Positions 24,648 to 38,620 are shown, counted from the first letter of the stretch. The stretch: DNA of 64,000 bases from Parietaria judaica (GCA_954871525.1 CATOZS010000010.1:124001-188000), one strand, 5' to 3'. A program made the numbers and translations. Notes: a model not told the origin generated them from the sequence alone.

Positions 24648-27600
24648 AAATTACACATTATGAAGCATTTTGAAGTCCATGTTTTGTTTAAAATATCGTT
24701 CAATTAGGGTTTTTTCGCGTAAAATGGGAGAAAGACTCAGTTTTTTTTTTTACCACGCATTAATTGTTGAAACTGGTTTTTAAAGAGCTCCAAAAACTTT
24801 TAATGCCAAAACTAACCCAATTACTAGTAATACCACCCTAATTATGGTCTATCAATCAAATTTAATCAAGAACATATCGTATGTGCTTTCGTAAGAAAAA
24901 CAATTTTTAACACTTTTCGGTAATGATTTTCACCAGTTAACCGCTTGATATAGAAACTACGAGATAGTGCTTCGCTATTTAGGGATTAAAATAAGTAAAT
25001 GTGATAAAATTACACATTATGAAGCATTTTGAAGTTCATGTTTTGTTTAAAATATCGTTCAATTAGGGTTTTTTCGCGTAAAATGGGAAAAAGACTCAGT
25101 TTTTTTTTTACCACGCATTAATTGTTGAAACTGGATTTTAAAGAGCTCCAAAAACTTTTATTGCCAAAACTAACCCAATTACTAGTAATACCACCCTAAT
25201 TATGGTCTAGCAATCAAATTTAATCAAGAACATATCGTATGTGCTTTCGTAAGAAAAACAATTTTTAACACTTTTCGGTAATGATTTTCACCAGTTAACC
25301 GCTTGATATAGAAACTACGAGATAGTGCTTCGCTATTTAGGGATTAAAATAAGTAAATGTGATAAAATTACACATTATGAAGCATTTTGAAGTTCATGTT
25401 TTGTTTAAAATATCGTTCAATTATGGTTTTTTCGCGTAAAATGGGAAAAAGACTCAGTTTTTTTTTTACCACGCATTAATTGTTGAAACTGGTTTTTAAA
25501 GAGCTCCAAAAACTTTTAATCCCAAAACTAACCCAATTACTAATAATACCACCCTAATTATGGCCTAGCAATCAAATTTAATCAAGAACATATCGTACGT
25601 GCTTTCGTAAGAAAAACAATTTTTAACACTTTTCGGTAATGATTTTCACCAGTTAACCGCTTGATATAGAAACTACGAGATAGTGCTTCGCTATTTAGGG
25701 ATTAAAATAAGTAAATGTGATAAAATTACACATTATGATGCATTTTGAAGTTCATGTTTTGTTTAAAATATCGTTCAATTAGGGTTTTTTCGCGTAAAAT
25801 GGGAAAAAGACTCAGTTTTTTTTTTACCACGCATTAATTGTTGAAACTGGATTTTAAAGAGCTCCAAAAACTTTTAATGCCAAAACTAACCCAATTACTA
25901 GTAATACCACCCTAATTATGGTCTAGCAATCAAATTTAATCAAGAACATATCGTATGTGCTTTCGTAAGAAAAACAATTTTTAACATTTTTCGGTAATGA
26001 TTTTCACTAGTTAACCGCTTGATATAGAAACTACGAGATAGTGCTTCGCTATTTAGGGATTAAAATAAGTAAATGTGATAAAATTACACATTATGAAGCA
26101 TTTTGAAGTTCATGTTTTGTTTAAAATATCGTTAAATTAGGGTTTTTTCGCGTAAAATGGAAAAAGACTCAGTTTTTTTTTACCACGCATTAATTGTTGA
26201 AACTGGTTTTTAAAGAGCTCCAAAAACTTTTAATGCCAAAACTAACCCAATTACTAGTAATACCACCCTAATTATGGTCTAGCAATCAAATTCAATCAAG
26301 AACATATCGTATGTGCTTTCGTAAGAAAAACAATTTTTAACACTTTTCGGTAATGATTTTCACCAGTTAACCGCTTGATATAGAAACTACGAGATAGTGC
26401 TTCGCTATTTAGGGATTAAAATAAGTAAATGTGATAAAATTACACATTATGAAGCATTTTGAAGTTCATGTTTTGTTTAAAATATCGTTCAATTAGGGTT
26501 TTTTCGCGTAAAATGGGAAAAAGACTCAGTTTTTTTTTTACCACGCATTAATTGTTGAAACTGGATTTTAAAGAGCTCCAAAAACTTTTAATGCCAAAAC
26601 TAACCCAATTACTAGTAATACCACCCTAATTATGGTCTAGCAATCAAATTTAATCAAGAACATATCGTATGTGCTTTCGTAAGAAAAACAATTTTTAACA
26701 CTTTTCGGTAATGATTTTCACCAGTTAACCGCTTGATATAGAAACTACGAGATAGTGCTTCGCTATTTAGGGATTAAAATAAGTAAATGTGATAAAATTA
26801 CACATTATGAAGCATTTTGAAGTTCATGTTTTGTTTAAAATATCGTTCAATTAGGGTTTTTTCGCGTAAAATGGGAAAAAGACTCAGTTTTTTTTTACCA
26901 CGCATTAATTGTTGAAACTGGATTTTAAAGAGCTCCAAAAACTTTTAATGCCAAAACTAACCCAATTACTAGTAATACCACCCTAATTATGGTCTAGCAA
27001 TCAAATTCAATCAAGAACATATCGTATGTGCTTTCGTAAGAAAAACAATTTTTAACACTTTTCGGTAATGATTTTCACCAGTTAACCGCTTGATATAGAA
27101 ACTACGAGATAGTGCTTCGCTATTTAGGGATTAAAATAAGTAAATGTGATAAAATTACACATTATGAAGCATTTTGAAGTTCATGTTTTGTTTAAAATAT
27201 CGTTCAATTAGGGTTTTTTCGCGTAAAATGGGAAAAAGACTCAGTTTTTTTTTACCACGCATTAATTGTTGAAACTAGATTTTAAAGAGCTCCAAAAACT
27301 TTTAATGCCAAAAATAACCCAATTAATAGTAATACCACCCTAATTATTTTCTAGCAATCAAATTTTATCAAGAACATATCGTATGTGCTTTCGTAAGAAA
27401 AATAATTTTTAACACTTTTCGGTAATGATTTTCGCCAGTTAACCGCTTGATATAGAAACTACGAGATAGTGCTTCGCTATTTAGGGATTAAAATAAGTAA
27501 ATGTGATAAAATTACACATTATGAAGAATTTTGAAGTTCATGTTTTGCTTAAAATATCGTTCAATTAGGGTTTTTTCGCGTAAAATGGGAAAAAGACTCA

Positions 27601-27865
27601 ATTTTTTTTTACCACGCATTAATTGTTGAAACTGGATTTTAAAGAGCTCCAAAAACTTTTAATCCCAAAACTAACCCAATTACTAGTAATACCACCCTAA
27701 TTATGGTCTATCAATCAAATTTTATCAAGAACATATCGTATGTGCTTTCGTAAGAAAAACAATTTTTAACACTTTTCGGTAATGATTTTCACCAGTTAAC
27801 CGCTTGATATAGAAACTACGAGATAGTGCTTCGCTATTTAGGGATTAAAATAAGTAAATGTGATA
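24648..27865 (+). repeat. Nine-monomer segmental duplication, copy 2
   Basis: This is the partner of 12,168-15,386. It includes the third copy of the five-monomer cassette (24,648-26,436, the same 1,789-base length as copy 2). Private changes not in the partner include gaaactagat, aattaatag and aattattttc in its D monomer (about 27,278-27,350). Confidence 0.8.
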
Positions 27866-29295
27866 AAATTACACATTATGAAGCATTTTGAAGTTCATGT
27901 TTTGCTTAAAATATCGTTCAATTAGGGTTTTTTCGCGTAAAATGGGAAAAAGACTCAGTTTTTTTTTACCACGCATTAATTGTTGAAACTGGATTTTAAA
28001 GAGCTACAAAAACTTTTATTGCCAAAACTAACCCAATTACTAGTAATACCACCCTAATTATGGTCTAGCAATCAAATTTAATCAAGAACATATCGTATGT
28101 GCTTTCGTAAGAAAAACAATTTTTAACACTTTTCGGTAATGATTTTCACCAGTTAACCGCTTGATATAGAAACTACGAGATAGTGCTTCGCTATTTAGGG
28201 ATTAAAATAAGTAAATGTGATAAAATTACACATTATGAAGCATTTTGAAGTTCATGTTTTGTTTAAAATATCGTTCAATTAGGGTTTTTTCGCGTAAAAT
28301 GGGAAAAAGACTCAATTTTTTTTTACCACGCATTAATTGTTGAAACTGGATTTTAAAGAGCTCCAAAAACTTTTAATCCCAAAACTAACCCAATTACTAG
28401 TAATACCACCCTAATTATGGTCTAGCAATCAAATTTTATCAAGAACATATCGTATGTGCTTTCGTAAGAAAAACAATTTTTAACACTTTTCGGTAATGAT
28501 TTTCACCAGTTAACCGCTTGATATAGAAACTACGAGATAGTGCTTCGCTATTTAGGGATTAAAATAAGTAAATGTGATAAAATTACACATTATGAAGCAT
28601 TTTGAAGTTCATGTTTTGTTTAAAATATCGTTCAATTAGGGTTTTTTCGCGTAAAATGGGAAAAAGACTCAGTTTTTTTTTTACCACGCATTAATTGTTG
28701 AAACTGGATTTTAAAGAGCTCCAAAAACTTTTAATGCCAAAACTAACCCAATTACTAGTAATACCACCCTAATTATGGTCTAGCAATCAAATTTAATCAA
28801 GAACATATCGTATGTGCTTTCGTAAGAAAAACAATTTTTAACACTTTTCGGTAATGATTTTCACCAGTTAACCGCTTGATATAGAAACTACGAGATAGTG
28901 CTTCGCTATTTAGGGATTAAAATAAGTAAATGTGATAAAATTACACATTATGAAGCATTTTGAAGTTCATGTTTTGTTTAAAATATCGTTCAATTAGGGT
29001 TTTTTCGCGTAAAATGGGAAAAAGACTCAGTTTTTTTTTTACCACGCATTAATTGTTGAAACTGGATTTTAAAGAGCTCCAAAAACTTTTAATGCCAAAA
29101 CTAACCCAATTACTAGTAATACCACCCTAATTATGGTCTAGCAATCAAATTTAATCAAGAACATATCGTATGTGCTTTCGTAAGAAAAACAATTTTTAAC
29201 CCTTTTCGGTAATGATTTTCACCAGTTAACCGCTTGATATAGAAACTACGAGATAGTGCTTCGCTATTTAGGGATTAAAATAAGTAAATGTGATA
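27866..29295 (+). repeat. Transitional monomers before the 7-mer HOR
   Basis: Four monomers: one gctt/attgcc type with a private gctacaaaa, one caattttt/atccc type with ttttatcaag, and two common-type units. The last shows 'aaccctttt' near 29,199, a change otherwise seen only in the third unit of the 7-mer HOR, which suggests sequence exchange across the boundary. Confidence 0.7.
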
Positions 29296-31808
29296 AAATT
29301 ACACATTATGAAGCATTTTGAAGTTCATGTTTTGTTTAAAATATCGTTCAATTAGGGTTTTTTCGCATAAAATGGGAAAAAGACTCAGTTTTTTTTTTTA
29401 CCACGCATTAATTGTTGAAACTGGTTTTTAAAGAGCCACAAAAACTTTTAATGCCAAAACTAAACTAATTACTAGTAATACCACCCTAATTATGGTCTAG
29501 CAATCAAATTTAATCAAGAACATATCGTATGTGCTTTCGTAAGAAAAACAATTTTTAACATTTTTCGGTAATGATTTTCACCAGTTAACCACTTGATATA
29601 GAAACTACGAGATAGTGCTTCGCTATTTAGGGATTAAAATAAGTAAATGTGATAAAATTACACATTATGAAGCATTTTGAAGTTCATGTTTTGTTTAAAA
29701 TATCGTTCAATTAGGGTTTTTTCGCAAAAAATGGGAAAAAGACTACGTTTTTTTTCTTTTACCACGCATTAATTGTTGAAACTGGTTTTGAAAGAGCTCC
29801 AAAAACTTTTAATGCCAAAACTAACCAAATTACTAGTAATACCACCCTAATTATGGTCTAGTAATCAAATTTAATCAAGAACATATCGTATGTGCTTTCG
29901 TAAGAAAAACAATTTATAACATTTTTCGGTAATGATTTTCACCAGTTAACCGCTTGATATAGAAACTACGAGATAGTGCTTCACTATTTAGGTATTAAAA
30001 TAAGTAAATGTGATAAAATTACACATTATGAAGCATTTTGAAGTTCATTTTTTGTTTAAAATATCGTTCAATTAGGGTTTTTTGGCGTAAAATGGGAAAA
30101 AGACTCAGTTTTTTTTTTTACCACGCATTAATTGTTGAAACTGGTTTTTAAAGAGCTCCAAAAACTTTTAATGCCAAAACTAACCCAATTACTAGTAATA
30201 CCACCCTAATTATGGTCTAGCAATCAAATTTAATCAAGAACATATCGTATGTGCTTTCGTAAGAAAAACAATTTTTAACCCTTTTCGGTAATGATTTTCA
30301 CCAGTTAACCGCTTGATATAGAAACTACGAGATAGTGCTTCGCTATTTAGGGATTAAAATAAGTAAATGTGATAAAATTACACATTATGAAGCATTTTGA
30401 AGTTCATGTTTTGTTTAAAATATCGTTCAATTAGGGTTTTTTCGCATAAAATGGGAAAAAGACTCAGTTTTTTTTTTACCACGCATTAATTGTTGAAACT
30501 GGTTTTTAAAGAGCTCCAAAAACTTTTAATGCCAAAACTAACCCAATTACTAGTAATACCACCCTAATTATGGTCTAGCAATCAAATTTAATCAAGAACA
30601 TATCGTATGTGCTTTCGTAAGAAAAACAATTTTTAACATTTTTCGGTAATGATTTTCACCAGTTAACCGCTTGATATAGAAACTACGAGTAAGTGCTTCG
30701 CTATTTAGGGATTAAAATAAGTAAATGTGATAAAATTACACATTATGAAGCATTTTGAAGTTCATGTTTTGTTTAAAATATCGTTCAATTAGGGTTTTTT
30801 CGCATAAAATGGGAAAAAGACTGAGTTTTTTTTTTTTACCACGCATTAATTGTTGAAACTGGTTTTTAAAGAGCTCCAAAAACTTTTAATGCCCAAACTA
30901 ACCCAATTACTAGTAATACCACCCTAATTATGGTCTAGCAATCAAATTTAATCAAGAACATATCGTATGTGCTTTCGTAAGAAAAACAATTTTTAACACT
31001 TTTCGGTAATGATTTTCACCAGTTAACCGCTTGATATAGAAACTACGAGATAGTGCTTCGCTATTTAGGGATTAAAATAAGTAAATGTGATAAAATTACA
31101 CATTATGAAGCATTTGGAAGTTCATGTTTTGTTTAAAATATCGTTCAATTAGGGTTTTTTCGCGTAAAATGGGAAAAAGACTCAGTTTTTTTTTTACCAC
31201 GCATTAATTGTTGAAACTGGATTTTAAAGAGCTCCAAAAACTTTTAATCCCAAAACTAACCCAATTACTAGTAATACCACCCTAATTATGGTCTAGCAAT
31301 CAAATTTAATCAAGAACATATCGTATGTGCTTTCGTAAGAAAAACAATTTTTAACACTTTTCGGTAATGATTTTCACCAGTTAACCGCTTGATATAGAAA
31401 CTCCGAGATAGTGCTTCGCTATTTAGGGATTAAAATAAGTAAATGTGATAAAATTACACATTATGAAGCATTTTGAAGTTCATGTTTTGTTTAAAATATC
31501 GTTCAATTAGGGTTTTTTCGCGTAAAATGGGAAAAAGACTCAGTTTTTTTTTTACCACGCATTAATTGTTGAAACGGGATTTTAAAGAGCTCCAAAAACT
31601 TTTAATGCCAAAACTAACCCAATTACTAGTAATACCACCCTAATTATGGTCTAGCAATCAAATTTAATCAAGAACATATCGTATGTGCTTTCGTAAGAAA
31701 AACAATTTTTAACATTTTTCGGTAATGATTTTCACCAGTTAACCGCTTGATATAGAAACTACGAGATAGTGCTTCGCTATTTAGGGATTAAAATAAGTAA
31801 ATGTGATA
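29296..31808 (+). repeat. Seven-monomer HOR, copy 1 (2,513 bp)
   Basis: Ordered units and markers: 1, gagccac and taaacta; 2, gactacg with a C-interrupted T-tract and ctagtaatc; 3, ttttggcgt and aaccctttt; 4, cgcataaaa with gagtaagtg; 5, gactgag and gcccaaac; 6, catttgg, atccc and actccgag; 7, gaaacggg and aacattttt. Marker spacing to copy 2 is 2,512-2,514. Confidence 0.92.
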
Positions 31809-34320
31809 AAATTACACATTATGAAGCATTTTGAAGTTCATATTTTGTTTAAAATATCGTTCAATTAGGGTTTTTTCGCATAAAATGGGAAAAAGACTCA
31901 GTTTTTTTTTTTTACCACGCATTAATTGTTGAAACTAGTTTTTAAAGAGCCACAAAAACTTTTAATGCCAAAACTAAACTAATTACTAGTAATACCACCC
32001 TAATTATGGTCTAGCAATCAAATTTAATCAAGAACATATCGTATGTGCTTTCGTAAGAAAAACAATTTTTAACATTTTTCGGTAATGATTTTCACCAGTT
32101 AACCACTTGATATAGAAACTACGAGATAGTGCTTCGCTATTTAGGGATTAAAATAAGTAAATGTGATAAAATTACACATTATGAAGCATTTTGAAGTTCA
32201 TGTTTTGTTTAAAATATCGTTCAATTAGGGTTTTTTCGCAAAAAATGGGAAAAAGACTACGTTTTTTTTCTTTTACCACGCATTAATTGTTGAAACTGGT
32301 TTTTAAAGAGCTCCAAAAACTTTTAATGCCAAAACTAACCAAATTACTAGTAATACCACCCTAATTATGGTCTAGTAATCAAATTTAATCAAGAACATAT
32401 CGTATGTGCTTTCGTAAGAAAAACAATTTATAACATTTTTCGGTAATGATTTTCACCAGTTAACCGCTTGATATAGAAACTACGAGATAATGCTTCACTA
32501 TTTAGGTATTAAAATAAGTAAATGTGATAAAATTACACATTATGAAGCATTTTGAAGTTCATTTTTTGTTTAAAATATCGTTCAATTAGGGTTTTTTGGC
32601 GTAAAATGGGAAAAAGACTCAGTTTTTTTTTTACCACGCATTAATTGTTGAAACTGGTTTTTAAAGAGCTCCAAAAACTTTTAATGCCAAAACTAACCCA
32701 ATTACTAGTAATACCACCCTAATTATGGTCTAGCAATCAAATTTAATCAAGAACATATCGTATGTGCTTTCGTAAGAAAAACAATTTTTAACCCTTTTCG
32801 GTAATGATTTTCACCAGTTAACCGCTTGATATAGAAACTACGAGATAGTGCTTCGCTATTTAGGGATTAAAATAAGTAAATGTGATAAAATTACACATTA
32901 TGAAGCATTTTGAAGTTCATGTTTTGTTTAAAATATCGTTCAATTAGGGTTTTTTCGCATAAAATGGGAAAAAGACTCAGTTTTTTTTTTACCACGCATT
33001 AATTGTTGAAACTGGTTTTTAAAGAGCTCCAAAAACTTTTAATGCCAAAACTAACCCAATTACTAGTAATACCACCCTAATTATGGTCTAGCAATCAAAT
33101 TTAATCAAGAACATATCGTATGTGCTTTCGTAAGAAAAACAATTTTTAACATTTTTCGGTAATGATTTTCACCAGTTAACCGCTTGATATAGAAACTACG
33201 AGTAAGTGCTTCGCTATTTAGGGATTAAAATAAGTAAATGTGATAAAATTACACATTATGAAGCATTTTGAAGTTCATGTTTTGTTTAAAATATCGTTCA
33301 ATTAGGGTTTTTTCGCATAAAATGGGAAAAAGACTGAGTTTTTTTTTTTACCACGCATTAATTGTTGAAACTGGTTTTTAAAGAGCTCCAAAAACTTTTA
33401 ATGCCCAAACTAACCCAATTACTAGTAATACCACCCTAATTATGGTCTAGCAATCAAATTTAATCAAGAACATATCGTATGTGCTTTCGTAAGAAAAACA
33501 ATTTTTAACACTTTTCGGTAATGATTTTCACCAGTTAACCGCTTGATATAGAAACTACGAGATAGTGCTTCGCTATTTAGGGATTAAAATAAGTAAATGT
33601 GATAAAATTACACATTATGAAGCATTTGGAAGTTCATGTTTTGTTTAAAATATCGTTCAATTAGGGTTTTTTCGCGTAAAATGGGAAAAAGACTCAGTTT
33701 TTTTTTTACCACGCATTAATTGTTGAAACTGGATTTTAAAGAGCTCCAAAAACTTTTAATCCCAAAACTAACCCAATTACTAGTAATACCACCCTAATTA
33801 TGGTCTAGCAATCAAATTTAATCAAGAACATATCGTATGTGCTTTCGTAAGAAAAACAATTTTTAACACTTTTCGGTAATGATTTTCACCAGTTAACCGC
33901 TTGATATAGAAACTCCGAGATAGTGCTTCGCTATTTAGGGATTAAAATAAGTAAATGTGATAAAATTACACATTATGAAGCATTTTGAAGTTCATTTTTT
34001 GTTTAAAATATCGTTCAATTAGGGTTTTTTCGCGTAAAATGGGAAAAAGACTCAGTTTTTTTTTTACCACGCATTAATTGTTGAAACGGGATTTTAAAGA
34101 GCTCCAAAAACTTTTAATGCCAAAACTAACCCAATTACTAGTAATACCACCCTAATTATGGTCTAGCAATCAAATTTAATCAAGAACATATCGTATGTGC
34201 TTTCGTAAGAAAAACAATTTTTAACATTTTTCGGTAATGATTTTCACCAGTTAACCGCTTGATATAGAAACTACGAGATAGTGCTTCGCTATTTAGGGAT
34301 TAAAATAAGTAAATGTGATA
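31809..34320 (+). repeat. Seven-monomer HOR, copy 2 (2,512 bp)
   Basis: This has the same seven markers in order: gagccac at 31,947, gactacg at 32,255, gagtaagtg near 33,199 and catttgg at 33,623. Private changes include catattttg near 31,840 and gataatgctt near 32,487. Unit 7 reads cattttttg here. Confidence 0.92.
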
Positions 34321-36116
34321 AAATTACACATTATGAAGCATTTTGAAGTTCATGTTTTGTTTAAAATATCGTTCAATTAGGGTTTTTTCGCATAAAATGG
34401 GAAAATGACTCAGTTTTTTTTTTTTACCACGCATTAATTGTTGAAACTAGTTTTTAAAGAGCCACAAAAACTTTTAATGCCAAAACTAAACTAATTACTA
34501 GTAATACCACCCTAATTATGGTCTAGCAATCAAATTTAATCAAGAACATATCGTATGTGCTTTCGTAAGAAAAACAATTTTTAACATTTTTCGGTAATGA
34601 TTTTCACCAGTTAACCACTTGATATAGAAACTACGAGATAGTGCTTCGCTATTTAGGGATTAAAATAAGTAAATGTGATAAAATTACACATTATGAAGCA
34701 TTTTGAAGTTCATGTTTTGTTTAAAATATCGTTCAATTAGGGTTTTTTCGCAAAAAATGGGAAAAAGACTACGTTTTTTTTCTTTTACCACGCATTAATT
34801 GTTGAAACTGGTTTTTAAAGAGCTCCAAAAACTTTTAATGCCAAAAATAACCAAATTACTAGTAATACCACCCTAATTATGGTCTAGTAATCAAATTTAA
34901 TCAAGAACATATCGTATGTGCTTTCGTAAGAAAAACAATTTATAACATTTTTCGGTAATGATTTTCACCAGTTAACCGCTTGATATAGAAACTACGAGAT
35001 AGTGCTTCGCTATTTAGGTATTAAAATAAGTAAATGTGATAAAATTACACATTATGAAGCATTTTGAAGTTCATTTTTTGTTTAAAATATCGTTCAATTA
35101 GGGTTTTTTGGCGTAAAATGGGAAAAAGACTCAGTTTTTTTTTTACCACGCATTAATTGTTGAAACTGGTTTTTAAAGAGCTCCAAAAACTTTTAATGCC
35201 AAAACTAACCCAATTACTAGTAATACCACCCTAATTATGGTCTAGCAATCAAATTTAATCAAGAACATATCGTATGTGCTTTCGTAAGAAAAACAATTTT
35301 TAACCCTTTTCGGTAATGATTTTCACCAGTTAACCGCTTGATATAGAAACTACGAGATAGTGCTTCGCTATTTAGGGATTAAAATAAGTAAATGTGATAA
35401 AATTACACATTATGAAGCATTTTGAAGTTCATGTTTTGTTTAAAATATCGTTCAATTAGGGTTTTTTCGCATAAAATGGGAAAAAGACTCAGTTTTTTTT
35501 TTACCACGCATTAATTGTTGAAACTGGTTTTTAAAGAGCTCCAAAAACTTTTAATGCCAAAACTAACCCAATTACTAGTAATACCACCCTAATTATGGTC
35601 TAGCAATCAAATTTAATCAAGAACATATCGTATGTGCTTTCGTAAGAAAAACAATTTTTAACATTTTTCGGTAATGATTTTCACCAGTTAACCGCTTGAT
35701 ATAGAAACTACGAGTAAGTGCTTCGCTATTTAGGGATTAAAATAAGTAAATGTGATAAAATTACACATTATGAAGCATTTTGAAGTTCATGTTTTGTTTA
35801 AAATATCGTTCAATTAGGGTTTTTTCGCATAAAATGGGAAAAAGACTGAGTTTTTTTTTTTACCACGCATTAATTGTTGAAACTGGTTTTTAAAGAGCTC
35901 CAAAAACTTTTAATGCCCAAACTAACCCAATTACTAGTAATACCACCCTAATTATGGTCTAGCAATCAAATTTAATCAAGAACATATCGTATGTGCTTTC
36001 GTAAGAAAAACAATTTTTAACACTTTTCGGTAATGATTTTCACCAGTTAACCGCTTGATATAGAAACTACGAGATAGTGCTTCGCTATTTAGGGATTAAA
36101 ATAAGTAAATGTGATA
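34321..36116 (+). repeat. Seven-monomer HOR, copy 3, truncated after unit 5
   Basis: Units 1 to 5 are present (gagccac at 34,459, gactacg at 34,767, gagtaagtg near 35,711). Unit 6 would start at 36,117, but that monomer lacks catttgg and actccgag, so the HOR ends at a monomer boundary. Copy 3 carries gaaaatgact near 34,403 and aaaaataacc near 34,844. Confidence 0.9.
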
Positions 36117-36834
36117 AAATTACACATTATGAAGCATTTTGAAGTTCATTTTTTGTTTAAAATATCGTTCAATTAGGGTTTTTTCGCGTAAAATGGGAAA
36201 AAGACTCAGTTTTTTTTTTTACCACGCATTAATTGTTGAAACTGGATTTTAAAGAGCTCCAAAAAGTTTTAATGCCAAAACTAACCCAATTACTAGTAAT
36301 ACCACCCTAATTATGGTCTAGCAATCTAATTTAATCAAGAACATATCGTATGTGCTTTCGTAAGAAAAACAATTTTTAACACTTTTCGGTAATGATTTTC
36401 ACCAGTTAACCGCTTGATATAGAAACTACGAGATAGTGCTTCGCTATTTAGGGATTAAAATAAGTATATGTGATAAAATTACACATTATGAAGCATTTTG
36501 AAGTTCATTTTTTGTTTAAAATATCGTTCAATTAGGGTTTTTTCGAGTAAAATGGGAAAAAGACTCAGTTTTTTTTTTACCACGCATTAATTGTTGAAAC
36601 TGTGTTTTGAAAGAGCTCCAAAAACTTTTAATGCCAAAACTAACCCAATTACTAGTAATACCACCCTAATTATGGTCTAGCAATCAAATTTAATCAAGAA
36701 CATATCGTATGTGCTTTCGTAAGAAAAACAATTTTTAACACTTTTCGGTAATGATTTTCACCAGTTAACCGCTTGATATAGAAACTACGAGATAGTGCTT
36801 CGCTAGTTAGGGATTAAAATAAGTAAATGTGATA
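36117..36834 (+). repeat. Two monomers between HOR blocks
   Basis: The first has private changes aaaaagttt, gcaatctaat and aagtatatg. The second has cgagtaaaa, gaaactgtgttttg and gctagttag. The last marker also occurs in the closing monomer of the first 5-mer copy (near 38,590), linking this pair to the block that follows. Confidence 0.7.
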
Positions 36835-38620
36835 AAATTACACATTATGAAGCATTTTGAAGTTCATTTTTTGTTTAAAATATCGTTCAATTAGGGTTTT
36901 TTCGCGTAAAATGGGAAAAAGACTCAGTTTTTTTTTTTACCACGCATTAATTGTTGAAACTGGTTTTTAAAGAGCTCCAAAAACTTTTAATGCCAAAACT
37001 AACCCAATTACTAGTAATACCACCCTAATTATGGTCTAGCAATCAAATTTAATCAAGAACATATCGTATGTGCTTTCGTAAGAAAAACAATTTTCAACAC
37101 TTTTCGGTAATGATTTTCACCAGTTAACCGCTTGATATAGAAACTACGAGATAGTGCGTCGCTATTTAGGGATTAAAATAAGTAAATGTGATAAAATTAC
37201 ACATTATGAAGCATTTTGAAGTTCATGTTTTGTTTAAAATATCGTTCAATTAGGGTTTTTTTGCGTTAAATGGGAAAAAGACTCAGTTTTTATTTTTACC
37301 ACGCATTAATTGTTGAAACTGGGTTTTGAAAGAGCTCCAAAAACTTTTAATGCCAAAACTAACCCAATTACTAGTAATACCACCCTAATTATGGTCTAGC
37401 AATCAAATTTAATCAAGAACATATCGTATGTGCTTTCGTAAGAAAAACAATTTTTAACACTTTTCGATAATGATTTTCACCAGTTAACCGCTTGATATAG
37501 AAACTACGAGATAGTGCTTCGCTATTTAGGGATTAAAATAAGTAAATGTGATAAAATTACACATTATGAAGCATTTTGAAGTTCATTTTTTGTTTAAAAT
37601 ATCGTTCAATTAGGGTTTTTTCGCGTAAAATGGGAAAAAGACTCAGTTTTTTTTTTTACCACGCATTAATTGTTGAAACTGGTTTTTAAAGAGCTCCAAA
37701 AACTTTTAATGCCAAAACTAACCCAATTGCTAGTAATACCACCCTAATTATGGTCTAGCAATCAAATTTAATCAAGAACATATCGTATGTGCTTTCGTAA
37801 GAAAAACAATTTTTTACACTTTTCGGTAATGATTTTCACCAGTTAACCGCTTGTTATAGAAACTACGAGATAGTGCTTCGCTATTTAGGGATTAAAATAA
37901 GTAAATGTGATAAAATTACACATTATGAAGCATTTTGAAGTTCATGTTTTGTTTAAAATATCGTTCAATTAGGGTTTTTTCGCATAAAATGGGAAAAAGA
38001 CTCAGTTTTTTTTTTTTACCACGCATTAATTGTTGAAACTGGTTTTTAAAGAGCTCCAAAAACTTTTAATGCCAAAACTAACCCAATTACTAGTAATACC
38101 ACCCTAATTATGGTCTAGCAATCAAATTTAATCAAGAACATATCGTATGTGCTTTCGTAAGAAAAACAATTTTTAACATTTTTCGGTAATGATTTTCACC
38201 AGTTAACCGGTTGATATAGAAACTACGAGATAGTGCTTCGCTATTTAGGGATTAAAATAATTAAATGTGATAAAATTACACATTATGAAGCATTTTGAAG
38301 TTCATGTTTTGTTTAAAATATCGTTCAATTAGGGTTTTTTCGCATAAAATGGGAAAAAGACTCAGTTTTTTTTTTTTACCACGCATTAATTGTTGAAACT
38401 GGTTTTTAAACAGCTCCAAAAACTTTTAATGCCAAAACTAACCCAATTACTAGTAATACCACCCTAATTATGGTCTAGCAATCAAATTTAATCAAGAACA
38501 TATCGTAAGAAAAACAATTTTTAACACTTTTCGGTAATGATTTTCACCAGTTAACCGCTTGATATAGAAACTACGAGATAGTGCTTCGCTAGTTAGGGAT
38601 TAAAATAAGTAAATGTGATA
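36835..38620 (+). repeat. Five-monomer HOR, copy 1 (1,786 bp)
   Basis: Unit markers in order: gcgtcgc; gcgttaaat with a TTTTTATTTTT tract and cgataatg; aattgctag with cttgttatag; accggttg with aattaaatg; and aaacagctcc. The closing monomer carries a 12-base deletion at 38,507. The same order recurs at 38,621-40,405. Confidence 0.88.
38504..38507 (+). other. 12-base deletion between CGTA repeats, first of two
   Basis: The usual atCGTAtgtgctttCGTAag is shortened to atCGTAag, removing one CGTA and the eight bases between. The next monomer has the same deletion at 38,850-38,853. Only these two monomers in the window carry it. Confidence 0.92.

Noticed and set aside
27300..27350. Cluster of private changes suggesting a foreign insert
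   Set aside because: The bases still align without gaps to the D monomer; these are scattered substitutions in one copy.
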